From Planctomycetales bacterium 10988 (GTDB lineage Bacteria; Planctomycetota; Planctomycetia; Pirellulales; Pb10988): DNA of 64,000 nt. Numbering within the stretch: position 1 is the stretch's first letter; each line of letters starts with the position of its first letter. A model generated the notes under the pieces. The model did no database searches and was not told the origin of the DNA. It saw nothing but the letters and a program-made list of their open reading frames with translations. Below, in pieces: positions 20,546 through 28,657 of the stretch. The position numbers and the translations under genes were made by a program. Location of the stretch: the NCBI GenBank assembly GCA_009664345.1, contig CP043547.1:3314709-3378708 (forward strand), in the 5' to 3' direction.

Positions 20546-21406
20546 TTGAACGAAATAAAGAAGCATCTTGATCAAGCGGCGGAACGCAAGGGGCCGTGGC
20601 CTTTTGTGACGCACTGGGTTAAGCGGAAGGGTTCTCGTGAAAGGATTGTTTGGGAATCACGAAGCCATCGGAAGCGGGTGCCGCTGGTACGCCGTCAGCG
20701 GTTGTTTGACTTTTCTACGCTGATGGTTCGATCACTTTGGATGCCGCAGGAAGCGAATTGGTGGATCGGGTTGTTGTTCGCCATCGGTGCAGGCTTCTTT
20801 GCCGGAGCAAGTTGTTTCGGGCTTTCGACATGGCTTATGGATTTCTTTTCCTTGCCGCCGGAAATGGTGAACTTTCTTTATTTCCTAGGTTCCATTCCTT
20901 TTACGATGGCGGCTTTCGGGCAGCTCCGACAGTCCGCTACGGCGATCGTAGGCGAGAAGCGATCTTTCCTTCTAATAGGATGGTATCCCGAGCAAATTGG
21001 TTGGCTCAGTTGTGCCTTGCAGTTTTGCGGAACGATCCTCTTCAATATCAACACTTTGGCCGCGATGAAGCCGGGACTTTCTTGGTACTTGGAAGACCTC
21101 GAAGTTTGGGTGCCGAATTTTCTAGGTTCGGTCCTCTTTTTGGTTTCCGGCTATTTGGCCGTGATGGAAACGTGTCACGCTTATTGGCGGTGGCAGCCGA
21201 AAAGCCTTGCTTGGTGGATCACGATGATCAACCTCTTGGGGTGCCTCGCCTTCATGGGGTCCGCAGTTTCCTCCGTGACACTTCCCGATGATTCGCTCCT
21301 TGCCCCGGCATTTATCTCGATAAGCCTTACTTTGACAGGAGCCATTTGCTTTTTGATCGGTGCCTTGCTTCTTCTCCCCGAGGCCGCCTTGGCAAAGCGA
21401 TCGTAG
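20546..21406 (+). CDS. Six-helix membrane protein of unknown function
   Basis: 286 residues starting at TTG 20546, supported by AAAGGA about six bases upstream. The first 60 residues are basic and cytoplasmic. Six hydrophobic segments follow, roughly at residues 73-100, 108-128, 150-175, 187-207, 215-238 and 250-275, with short loops. I do not recognise a catalytic or transport signature. GC content returns to the level of the core genes, so it is likely outside the accessory island. Confidence 0.75.
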   Translation: MNEIKKHLDQAAERKGPWPFVTHWVKRKGSRERIVWESRSHRKRVPLVRRQRLFDFSTLMVRSLWMPQEANWWIGLLFAIGAGFFAGASCFGLSTWLMDFFSLPPEMVNFLYFLGSIPFTMAAFGQLRQSATAIVGEKRSFLLIGWYPEQIGWLSCALQFCGTILFNINTLAAMKPGLSWYLEDLEVWVPNFLGSVLFLVSGYLAVMETCHAYWRWQPKSLAWWITMINLLGCLAFMGSAVSSVTLPDDSLLAPAFISISLTLTGAICFLIGALLLLPEAALAKRS

Positions 21407-21508
21407 TGGTCATTTACAGAGTCTATCGCTAAAAAGAGTGTAGCAATGACGCACAAATGGTAGCATTGAACATTTTATGTAAATAGAAAACGGTTCTCTG
21501 TGGACGCG

Positions 21509-22417
21509 ATGAAATTTTATTATTGTGACGAATTTGTGCTGCCGCTGCCGGATCGGCACCGTTTTCCTATGCGGAAGTATGCCATGTTGCGGGAGCGGAT
21601 TTTGGCGGAGGGCGTTATTCCGGCGAATCGACTGGAAGTCCCGCCGGCGGCTACGGATGACGAGATGAAGCTGGCCCACGATGCGGAGTATGTCGAGCGG
21701 GTGTGTTCGGGAACTTTAACACCTGAGCAGGTGCGGCGATTGGGTTTTCCTTGGTCGCCAGAGTTGGTGGAACGTTCGCGGAGATCGGTCGGCGGGACCA
21801 TCGCAGCAGCACGGAGCGCTTTGATGTATGGTGCCGGGATGAATCTGGCGGGAGGCACGCATCATGCCTTTCGTGATCGGGGCGAAGGATTTTGCGTGTT
21901 CAACGATAGTGTCGTCGCCGCGCGGACCTTACAACAGCGAGAAGAAATTCAAAAGGTGTTGATCCTTGATTGCGACGTGCATCAAGGAAATGGCACGGCC
22001 AAAATTGTGGAAGCGGACCCGACGATCTTTTCCTTTTCAATTCACGGTGCTCGGAATTATCCGATCCAAAAAGAGGTGAGTGACCTCGATATTGCGCTAC
22101 CGGATGAGGCGGACGATGCTCTCTATTTGGAAGCATTAGAAGAAGGGATGGAGGAGGCTCTCGCGGCGAGTGAGCCGGATTTGGTATGCTATTTGGCCGG
22201 GGCGGACCCTTATCACAAGGACCGCTTCGGGCGATTGGGGCTGAGCCGGGAAGGGCTGGCTCGCCGGGATCGGATGGTCTTGGAGCGACTGGCCCAGGCA
22301 AACATTCCGGTTTCCATAAGTATGGCAGGGGGGTATGCCCCAGAGATTGAGGACATCGTTGCCTTGCATTACCAGACCGCTTGCATTGCCTGGGAGCTGT
22401 TTGGCACCTCCTTATAA
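21509..22417 (+). CDS. Histone deacetylase family protein (AcuC/HDAC-like)
   Basis: 302 residues from ATG 21509; an in-frame GTG three codons earlier is possible. HDAC signatures are all present: LAGGTHHAF with the charge-relay histidines, VLILDCDVHQGNGTA with zinc ligands Asp and His, and AGADPYHKDRFGRLGLS with the third ligand Asp. The length fits the small class II-like bacterial deacetylases. It should remove acyl groups from lysine or small amines such as polyamines, in the cytoplasm. The substrate is not shown by sequence. It lies just upstream of the thiE fusion gene. Confidence 0.92.
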   Translation: MKFYYCDEFVLPLPDRHRFPMRKYAMLRERILAEGVIPANRLEVPPAATDDEMKLAHDAEYVERVCSGTLTPEQVRRLGFPWSPELVERSRRSVGGTIAAARSALMYGAGMNLAGGTHHAFRDRGEGFCVFNDSVVAARTLQQREEIQKVLILDCDVHQGNGTAKIVEADPTIFSFSIHGARNYPIQKEVSDLDIALPDEADDALYLEALEEGMEEALAASEPDLVCYLAGADPYHKDRFGRLGLSREGLARRDRMVLERLAQANIPVSISMAGGYAPEIEDIVALHYQTACIAWELFGTSL

Positions 22418-22442
22418 GCTAAAAGTGTTTTTTTGAAAGTGA

Positions 22443-24146
22443 TTGGCGGTTCCATTGCACACACGATCCGAACGTTTTACTGCTGGAGCGAAACGGGCGA
22501 TACAGGAGGCTGCTCGCTGGCAACGTGCGCTCGACAATCCAAAAACTACTTTTGACGAGATGGCGTATGAGGACCGGCCACCGATTTCATTGTTGGCCAT
22601 GCTCCTCGGTTTGTTCGATCAACCGGAATGCAAGGCCGCTCGATTGCTCAGTGAAGCAAAGATCGATCAATCCTGCATACTTGATACTTGGAGTTCCCAT
22701 AAAGATTTGGAAAAGCCGACCTTCGCAGTGGAACAACCAAAGGCTTTCTTTCATTGGGAGTTTACCACGGAAGTGGAAGATGCCTTGCAACGGGTTGAAA
22801 GTCATCTCTGGGCGATGCCGCAGCCATTGGAGCTTGCGACCGAACATCTACTTTTTGGTTTGCTATTAACTGAAGGAAAACTGAGCCAGTGGCTGTTGGA
22901 ACAAGGGCTTTCCCGAGAAAGCGTCGAAGCGGAAGTCCAGCAAACGCAAGGGTACGATCCAACTCCGATTGATATCGATTGGCTAGAAGATGTCCCTTCG
23001 CAAGAGAAAATTTCTTCGAGTTCTGTTGTAAAAAGTACTTTTGAAGAGTCGCCGACTGCATCTGTCTCGAATCAATCTTTAGAGGATGAAACGAAGCGAG
23101 GTCAAGTTTTACGCCTCATCGATGCGGCAGCGAATCGAGCACGCGAGGCATTGCGCGTCTTGGAAGATTTTGCCCGGTTTGTGCTGGACGATGCGTTTCT
23201 CTGTGGGGAATTGAAGCAAGCCCGACACGGGTTCGAAACCGCGATGAAGGTTTTTCCGATGGGCGAACGTTTGCGAGCCCGGGAAACCGAGGCGGACGTT
23301 GGTACCCGGATTTCGACAAGGCAAGAACAATCGCGAGCGGGTTTGGCCGAGATTCTCCATGCGAATGCGAATCGTTTCGCAGAGGCCGTGCGGAGCTCGG
23401 AGGAATATAGCAAGTGGCTCGCGCCCGAGGTCGCCCCGCAGTTGGAAGCGTTACGCTATCGGATGTATACGCTGCATCGGGCCATGCTCACAGGTCAAGA
23501 TGCTCAGTCGCGGCTGCGAGAGGTTCAACTTTATGTCTTGTTGGATGCGGGGCCAAGCGAGGAAGTGTTCGTTGAACGCGTGAAGATGTTGCTGGCAGCC
23601 CCGGTGGATGCCATTCAACTTCGAATCAAAAATTTGCCTGATGGTGAGGTCTTGCAGCGGGCACGTTTGCTGCGGCGGTTGATGAACTCCTCAAAAGCAC
23701 TTTTTATAATGAATGATCGCCCTGATTTGGCGGTCTTGGCGGAGGCCGATGGCGTCCATGTCGGGCAAGAGGAGCTTTCGGTTAAAGATGCCAGAACAAT
23801 TGTTGGCCCGCGGCGGCTCGTCGGTCTTTCGACGCATTCGATCGAACAAGCCCGTCAGGGGGTGTTGGCCGGTGCCGATTATCTGGGCGTGGGACCGACT
23901 TTTCCTTCGGAAACCAAGCAATTTTCCGAGTTCGCGGGGCTTTCGTTTTTAAAAGAAGTCGCCGCGGAGATCGCGCTTCCTGCCTTTGCTATCGGGGGGA
24001 TCACGTTAGAAAATCTTCCGCAAGTGCTGCAAACCGGTCTTCAACGTGTTGCTGTAAGTGGCGGGATTCATCGAACCGACAATCCTCTGGCGACGGCGGA
24101 AGCCTTTCATCGGCGACTCCGGGCCTCGCGAACTTCTTCTTCTTAA
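22443..24146 (+). CDS. thiE: Clp_N-like, ThiD2 and ThiE fusion protein (thiamine phosphate synthase)
   Basis: 567 residues. The C-terminal 210 residues are ThiE, which joins HMP-diphosphate and thiazole phosphate: AIQLRIKN, FIMNDRPDLAVLAEADGVHVGQEEL, LVGLSTHSIEQA, ADYLGVGPTF and FAIGGITLENL. Residues about 220-345 match the ThiD2-type domain found before ThiE in some bacteria (RLIDAAANRAREALRVLEDFARF, ETEADVGTR). The first 180 residues look like two Clp_N repeats (RFTAGAKRAIQEAARW and LELATEHLLFGLLL with LLEQGLSRESVEAEV). The TTG start at 22443 is uncertain, with no strong ribosome site. Three AAAASYRSTTTT motifs lie inside the gene (22541, 23030, 23693). Confidence 0.88.
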   Translation: MAVPLHTRSERFTAGAKRAIQEAARWQRALDNPKTTFDEMAYEDRPPISLLAMLLGLFDQPECKAARLLSEAKIDQSCILDTWSSHKDLEKPTFAVEQPKAFFHWEFTTEVEDALQRVESHLWAMPQPLELATEHLLFGLLLTEGKLSQWLLEQGLSRESVEAEVQQTQGYDPTPIDIDWLEDVPSQEKISSSSVVKSTFEESPTASVSNQSLEDETKRGQVLRLIDAAANRAREALRVLEDFARFVLDDAFLCGELKQARHGFETAMKVFPMGERLRARETEADVGTRISTRQEQSRAGLAEILHANANRFAEAVRSSEEYSKWLAPEVAPQLEALRYRMYTLHRAMLTGQDAQSRLREVQLYVLLDAGPSEEVFVERVKMLLAAPVDAIQLRIKNLPDGEVLQRARLLRRLMNSSKALFIMNDRPDLAVLAEADGVHVGQEELSVKDARTIVGPRRLVGLSTHSIEQARQGVLAGADYLGVGPTFPSETKQFSEFAGLSFLKEVAAEIALPAFAIGGITLENLPQVLQTGLQRVAVSGGIHRTDNPLATAEAFHRRLRASRTSSS

Positions 24147-24238
24147 TTGGTCGGTAGCCACTGTTGAAACCCGCCGCTATAGTTGCCAAGATAGGAACCC
24201 GTCATTTTTGCAGCGACTCCTTTTAGATGGAAACGAAT

Positions 24239-25186
24239 ATGCGAAGCTTTGCCCCCATTGTCTGTACGTTGTTAGGTTGTGCGATTCTTTTTAGCGGTCA
24301 TCTGTCGGCATTCGCCCAGGAAGATGAGGAACGAATTATCAAAGAGACGCCTCTTTGGGATTTGGAAGAGTACCAAGCCGGAGCCCCGACGGAAGGCAAG
24401 CTGGCCGAGGCTTGGACCGAGGAGAACATGCCGGACCTGCCGAGCCTGACTTGGTTCCCTCCGTTCACGGAAGAGACGGCCAAGACCGCCGTGGTGGTTT
24501 GCCCAGGGGGTGGATATCGCGGACTTGCCACTGACCATGAGGGTTTTCAGATCGCTTCGTGGTTGAATTCGATGGGGGTTTATGCGGTGATGTTGAAGTA
24601 TCGCCGCTCGCCGCACTATATGCACCCCGCTCCGTTGCAAGATGTCCAGCGTGCCCTGCGGACGGTCCGTTCGCGGGCGGACGAGTTGGGCGTTTCCCCC
24701 GATCGCATCGGCGTGATGGGTTTCTCCGCCGGGGGGCATTTGGCTTCTTCCGCTGGAACGCACACTGTCGAAGGGGACCCGGATTCCGAAAATCCTATCG
24801 AGCAAGTGGGCAGTCGCCCCGACTTCATGATCTTGGCCTATCCGGTCATTTCGTTTGTGGATGACAATGTCACGCATGGTGGTTCGAAGCGAAATCTGCT
24901 CGGCAAGAATCCCAGCGAGGAATTGATCAAGAAAATGTCGAGCGAACTTCAGGTGAATGCCGACACACCGCCGACCTTTTTATTCCATACAACGACGGAT
25001 GCCGCGGTGCCCGTGCAAAACAGCTTGCTCTTTTTCATGGCCTTGCAGGAAGCGGGCGTCTCGTCGGAATTGCACGCCTATCAAGAAGGAAAGCATGGCG
25101 TCGGCCTCGCCCCGGAAGACCCGATCCTTTCCTCTTGGCCCTCCCGCTGTGCCGATTGGCTCCGCCTCCACGGCTGGGTGAAGTAG
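24239..25186 (+). CDS. Secreted alpha/beta-hydrolase, acetyl-xylan-esterase-like
   Basis: 315 residues from ATG 24239, preceded by GGAAA; an ATG four codons earlier is the alternative. A signal peptide (FAPIVCTLLGCAILFSGHLSAFA) is followed by the esterase fold: oxyanion motif VVVCPGGGYRGLATDHEG, nucleophile elbow GVMGFSAGGHLASS, acidic residue region FLFHTTTDAAVP, and the catalytic His in YQEGKHGVGLA. This arrangement is typical of BD-FAE/AXE-type carbohydrate esterases that remove acetyl groups from polysaccharides. It fits with the other polysaccharide-degrading enzymes in this window. Confidence 0.9.
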   Translation: MRSFAPIVCTLLGCAILFSGHLSAFAQEDEERIIKETPLWDLEEYQAGAPTEGKLAEAWTEENMPDLPSLTWFPPFTEETAKTAVVVCPGGGYRGLATDHEGFQIASWLNSMGVYAVMLKYRRSPHYMHPAPLQDVQRALRTVRSRADELGVSPDRIGVMGFSAGGHLASSAGTHTVEGDPDSENPIEQVGSRPDFMILAYPVISFVDDNVTHGGSKRNLLGKNPSEELIKKMSSELQVNADTPPTFLFHTTTDAAVPVQNSLLFFMALQEAGVSSELHAYQEGKHGVGLAPEDPILSSWPSRCADWLRLHGWVK

Positions 25187-25377
25187 GATTCGAAAGGTAT
25201 AAAAACTGGCCGCCCTGCTGAATTCGCTATCCCTACAATCTGCATAACCCTATTGATCGTTTATTCAATTGGCGATAGGCTGAAAATCTGAATAGGTTTG
25301 ATGCAAAGTTCGCCAGAAGTCGGTCAAGGATCGGGTGACCGGGTCGATGGCAAGGACGCAAGACAGGGGCGGCCAGG

Positions 25378-26634
25378 ATGAGCACGCCAGGATTATTTGC
25401 CCAACGGCGATTTCATGGCTTTGGCAGAAGTCTGCTGGAGCCGACCAGCCGCACGCCGGATTGGCAGGAAATACAGGGGAATTCCTGGGCACAGCTTCGT
25501 GAGGGAGTTTGTGCCGAAGCCGAAAATCAGTCGGGCGTGTATGGCATGCTCGATGACGACGATCAACTTCTTTATGTCGGCAAAAGCAAGCAACTGCGAA
25601 CACGTCTCTTGAGCTACTTTCGGGCGAAAGACCCGCAAGAGAAAGCTCACCGCATTCTCGATCGCACGCGGACGATTGTTTGGGAAGAAACTTCCGACGA
25701 GTTTTGTGCCTTGCTCCGCGAGTTGGAACTCATTCGCCGCTTTCAACCGCCGATGAATGTGCAAGGGCAGCCGCAACGGCAACGCCGGGTTTTTCTATGT
25801 CTTGGGCGTTCGCCGGCCCCTTACTTTTATCTTTCCAAGGAACTTAATCGCCGCACGTTGGCCCACTTCGGCCCTTTTCGACCAGGCTTACGCTTACAAG
25901 AAGTCGTGCGGCACCTCAACAACTGCTTTCAACTGCGGGATTGTTCCGATTCACAGCCCTTGCAATTTGCTGATCAGCAGCAGCTTTTCCCGATTCTGCA
26001 AACGCCGGGATGTCTTCGGTATGAGATCGGGACTTGCTCCGGTCCTTGCATGGCGGCGGTGACGCGGAAGCAATACGAAAAGCGGATTTTGAAAGCGCAG
26101 GCGTTTCTGCATGGCCTCGATGAGGGAATCCTTGAGCAGATCGAAAAAAAGATGACGGCTGCGTCGGTCGCTTGCCAGTTTGAAAAGGCAACGGTTCTTC
26201 GCGATAAGATGATTGATCTACGGTGGATCAAACGGCATTTAAAACGCCTCGATACCGCCCGGCAGCATTTCTCCTTTATTTATAATACGACGGATACGAA
26301 GTCCGCCCGCAAGGCCCGGTGGATTTATTTGCATCGCGGTCAGGTCGTGGCGGTCTTGCCGGCACCACGCGGTCCGCGGCAGGCGGAAACGGCCTTCGAG
26401 CAGCTTTACCAAACCTATGGCGATCCAACGTCCGAGCAGAGCAAAAGTCCAGAACCAATGGGACCGGCCTCGGGAATCCATGATGATATCGACGCCCTCT
26501 GGCTGGCGGTTCGCTGGTTCAATCAAAATCCGGAAGAGCTACAACAAACATTGACCCCGCTGGAAGCCTTGAACCACTGTCAGGAACGATTGCAAAAGAC
26601 AAAGCGCTTCGTCGTGCCAAAGAAACCTAAATAG
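25378..26634 (+). CDS. Cho-like UvrC homologue (GIY-YIG nuclease with UVR domain)
   Basis: 418 residues. GIY-YIG domain with GVY at 53-55 and YVG at 66-68, followed by KSKQLRTRLLSYF, as in the N-terminal incision half of UvrC. The UvrC cysteine block CLRYEIGTCSGPC is present, then a UVR coiled-coil (QIEKKMTAASVACQFEKATVLRDKM). The C-terminal RNase H-like nuclease and helix-hairpin-helix domains of full UvrC are missing; the last 130 residues are unique. So it could make only the 3' incision, as Cho does in nucleotide excision repair. The ATG at 25378 is weakly supported. Confidence 0.88.
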   Translation: MSTPGLFAQRRFHGFGRSLLEPTSRTPDWQEIQGNSWAQLREGVCAEAENQSGVYGMLDDDDQLLYVGKSKQLRTRLLSYFRAKDPQEKAHRILDRTRTIVWEETSDEFCALLRELELIRRFQPPMNVQGQPQRQRRVFLCLGRSPAPYFYLSKELNRRTLAHFGPFRPGLRLQEVVRHLNNCFQLRDCSDSQPLQFADQQQLFPILQTPGCLRYEIGTCSGPCMAAVTRKQYEKRILKAQAFLHGLDEGILEQIEKKMTAASVACQFEKATVLRDKMIDLRWIKRHLKRLDTARQHFSFIYNTTDTKSARKARWIYLHRGQVVAVLPAPRGPRQAETAFEQLYQTYGDPTSEQSKSPEPMGPASGIHDDIDALWLAVRWFNQNPEELQQTLTPLEALNHCQERLQKTKRFVVPKKPK

Positions 26635-26766
26635 TGGTTTTTGGATTTTTTATTTTGTGACATGGGGAAGCATCTCGCTCCCGATGCTGGAAGGCGTGGC
26701 GGAAAAGATTAAACTAAGAAGACGAAATCCTTTCTTTCAGCCAGCCCTCTTTTGATGGAGCAAGCA

Positions 26767-26988
26767 ATGAGTGACGTTCAAATTCGCTGCCGCCGCAATG
26801 GTCCGCTGTTGGTGACCGGCCCGATTACCCTGGTCGATCATGAAGGCAATCCCTTTCCGATCAATCCAGAGTCGAAAAATGTGGCCCTATGCCGCTGCGG
26901 AGCGACGAAGAATCGCCCGTTTTGCGACGGTGCCCACAATGGTTGTAACTTCATGGCGGAAGACTTGGCCCCAACTCCGGCGGAATAG
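26767..26988 (+). CDS. CDGSH-type iron-sulfur protein
   Basis: 73 residues from ATG 26767, which has GGAG six bases upstream; an ATG at 26755 overlaps that site. The motif CRCGATKNRPFCDGAHN is the CDGSH signature that binds a 2Fe-2S cluster with three Cys and one His. It is a single-motif bacterial form, cytoplasmic. The role in the cell (redox sensing or Fe-S handling) is not known. Confidence 0.93.
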   Translation: MSDVQIRCRRNGPLLVTGPITLVDHEGNPFPINPESKNVALCRCGATKNRPFCDGAHNGCNFMAEDLAPTPAE

Positions 26989-27119
26989 CCGATCTTCATG
27001 AGAAACTCGTGGAATCGCCCTTTTCCTGCCCGGCAAAAGCTGTCAAAATACGCAACCTTGGACCCCGAGGATTGCTCGGATGATGGAATAGTGAAACTAG
27101 GTAGGCCAGGAGGAATGGG

Positions 27120-27947
27120 ATGCCAACTTCTACCGAACAAGAGGAAGCCTTGCGACAACTCATTGACCGTTACCTAGGGCAATGGAGTCGTCTGGTCAGC
27201 ACGACGAATTGGGAAAAAGGCCGCATTATCGCTCAGTGGCGGGATGCGATGATCGCCTCGGGGCACTCCGCGCGGGAGTATTCCGATGAGGCCTGGAGCC
27301 AACGCGTTCATAATGTGAGCAGTCAGCATACCGGGCGATTGCGTCGAGTGTTCGATCAGTTTGGGCAAACCTATCGTAATTATGAAGGGTTGTACTGGAG
27401 TCATTTCGCGGCCGCCCTCGATTGGGAAGATGCCGATTTTTGGCTGCAAGGGGCTTCGCAAAATAGTTGGTCGATCTCGGCCATGCGTCGCAAACGCTGG
27501 GAATCCCTGGGGCTTTCGGAAGAGGAAGAACCCACCGAGAACGAACGAGAACTCGAATCCGAATATGACGAGGATTCCTCTCAACCGGGGTCGGATGATT
27601 TCTATTCCGATTCGTTGGAAGAGGAAGATAGCGACTATCCGCCTGAAGGTGCCGGGGAGTCGTTCGATACAGCCGCTCCTTGGGAAGACGAAGACGGACC
27701 TTCACCCGAAGAACAGGCGATCCTCGATGGAGCTGGCGAAGCGGTCGAGCAAGAATCCCCTCCGCCATCGCAAGTCCGACCTTTCGAAAGCCTGCCTGAC
27801 TTGCCGGAAGATTTGGCGGAAGCCTTCGATCAATTCAAGCTGGCGATCCTCCGGCATAAAGTCAATCGTTGGCAAGACGTAGCCTGCGATGACATCCTCG
27901 CCACTCTCGACGCCCTCAAGCAAATGATTTTGGCTTCGAATGAATGA
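27120..27947 (+). CDS. Hypothetical acidic protein
   Basis: 275 residues, start supported by CAGGAGG six bases before ATG. Residues 1-125 form a conserved-looking helical domain (WEKGRIIAQWRDAMIASGHS, LRRVFDQFGQTYRNYEGLYWSHFAAALDWEDADFWLQGA), the middle 100 residues are an acidic Glu/Asp/Ser/Pro-rich linker, and the last 50 form a helical end (EDLAEAFDQFKLAILRHKVNRW). I do not recognise a named family. The lack of a signal peptide suggests a cytoplasmic protein. Confidence 0.7.
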   Translation: MPTSTEQEEALRQLIDRYLGQWSRLVSTTNWEKGRIIAQWRDAMIASGHSAREYSDEAWSQRVHNVSSQHTGRLRRVFDQFGQTYRNYEGLYWSHFAAALDWEDADFWLQGASQNSWSISAMRRKRWESLGLSEEEEPTENERELESEYDEDSSQPGSDDFYSDSLEEEDSDYPPEGAGESFDTAAPWEDEDGPSPEEQAILDGAGEAVEQESPPPSQVRPFESLPDLPEDLAEAFDQFKLAILRHKVNRWQDVACDDILATLDALKQMILASNE

Positions 27948-27977
27948 GGATTCGATCTTCAGCAGCCGAAATTTGCC

Positions 27978-28403
27978 TTAGAACCAGCTGGTTTGATATC
28001 CAATTACAGTCATTTTGGGGAAGCGTTTTTGAAGATACCATCTGTTAGACAGCAGCCAAGGACAGTTTGTCAAATACACGCTTTCAGGTAAATCCGCCGC
28101 CCCTAATATGAGAGAATAATCGCCTAGGTCTTCGAGATCACATTCCTCAATCCACCAGACGCTTCGATGTCCATTGCTTATTTCGACGAATAGGATTCCT
28201 TCCCCTCTTTCAGCCTTCTCTTTGACGACTTGCCATTCGATTGTACGTACCAACTTTCTTATTCGCCTCAAGAAGAACCAATCTGAGATAGGGTCTACTA
28301 TAAGGTGGAGTACAAATCCTAGCGCAAACAGTCCAATCGTAAGGACGATCGCAAGTCCTACGGAAATGATGAGATTGATGATTTGATCGAGAATCTCGTT
28401 CAT
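27978..28403 (-). CDS. Small single-pass membrane protein
   Basis: 141 residues with one hydrophobic segment at about 8-38 (INLIISVGLAIVLTIGLFALGF) followed by a basic stretch (FLRRIRKLVRTIEW) and a soluble C-terminal 90 residues. Not recognised. It converges with the acidic hypothetical gene, with 30 bases between stops. No clear ribosome site was found, so the call rests on protein-like composition. Confidence 0.5.
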   Translation of the reverse strand: MNEILDQIINLIISVGLAIVLTIGLFALGFVLHLIVDPISDWFFLRRIRKLVRTIEWQVVKEKAERGEGILFVEISNGHRSVWWIEECDLEDLGDYSLILGAADLPESVYLTNCPWLLSNRWYLQKRFPKMTVIGYQTSWF

Positions 28404-28657
28404 ATTCCATCCATAAGAGGGTGATGTCTCGAAGCACTCATCTATTCGGAAGTTTTGAGATAATCTTGCTGAAAAAGCTGTCTTTCAGATTGCGGCAGCA
28501 TAAGCGGCTTAATCGTGGCGATCCTTCGGGGTTGTAGTGGTTTGTGCGACGGACAACTTTATTTTTTCGATACAAGTAGACCGGGTTGAGATACAATCGA
28601 TTGGAGACCCTTCTCCAAAAGAGACAACCGGAACCGCTTGTATTGGAGCAACCCCCG

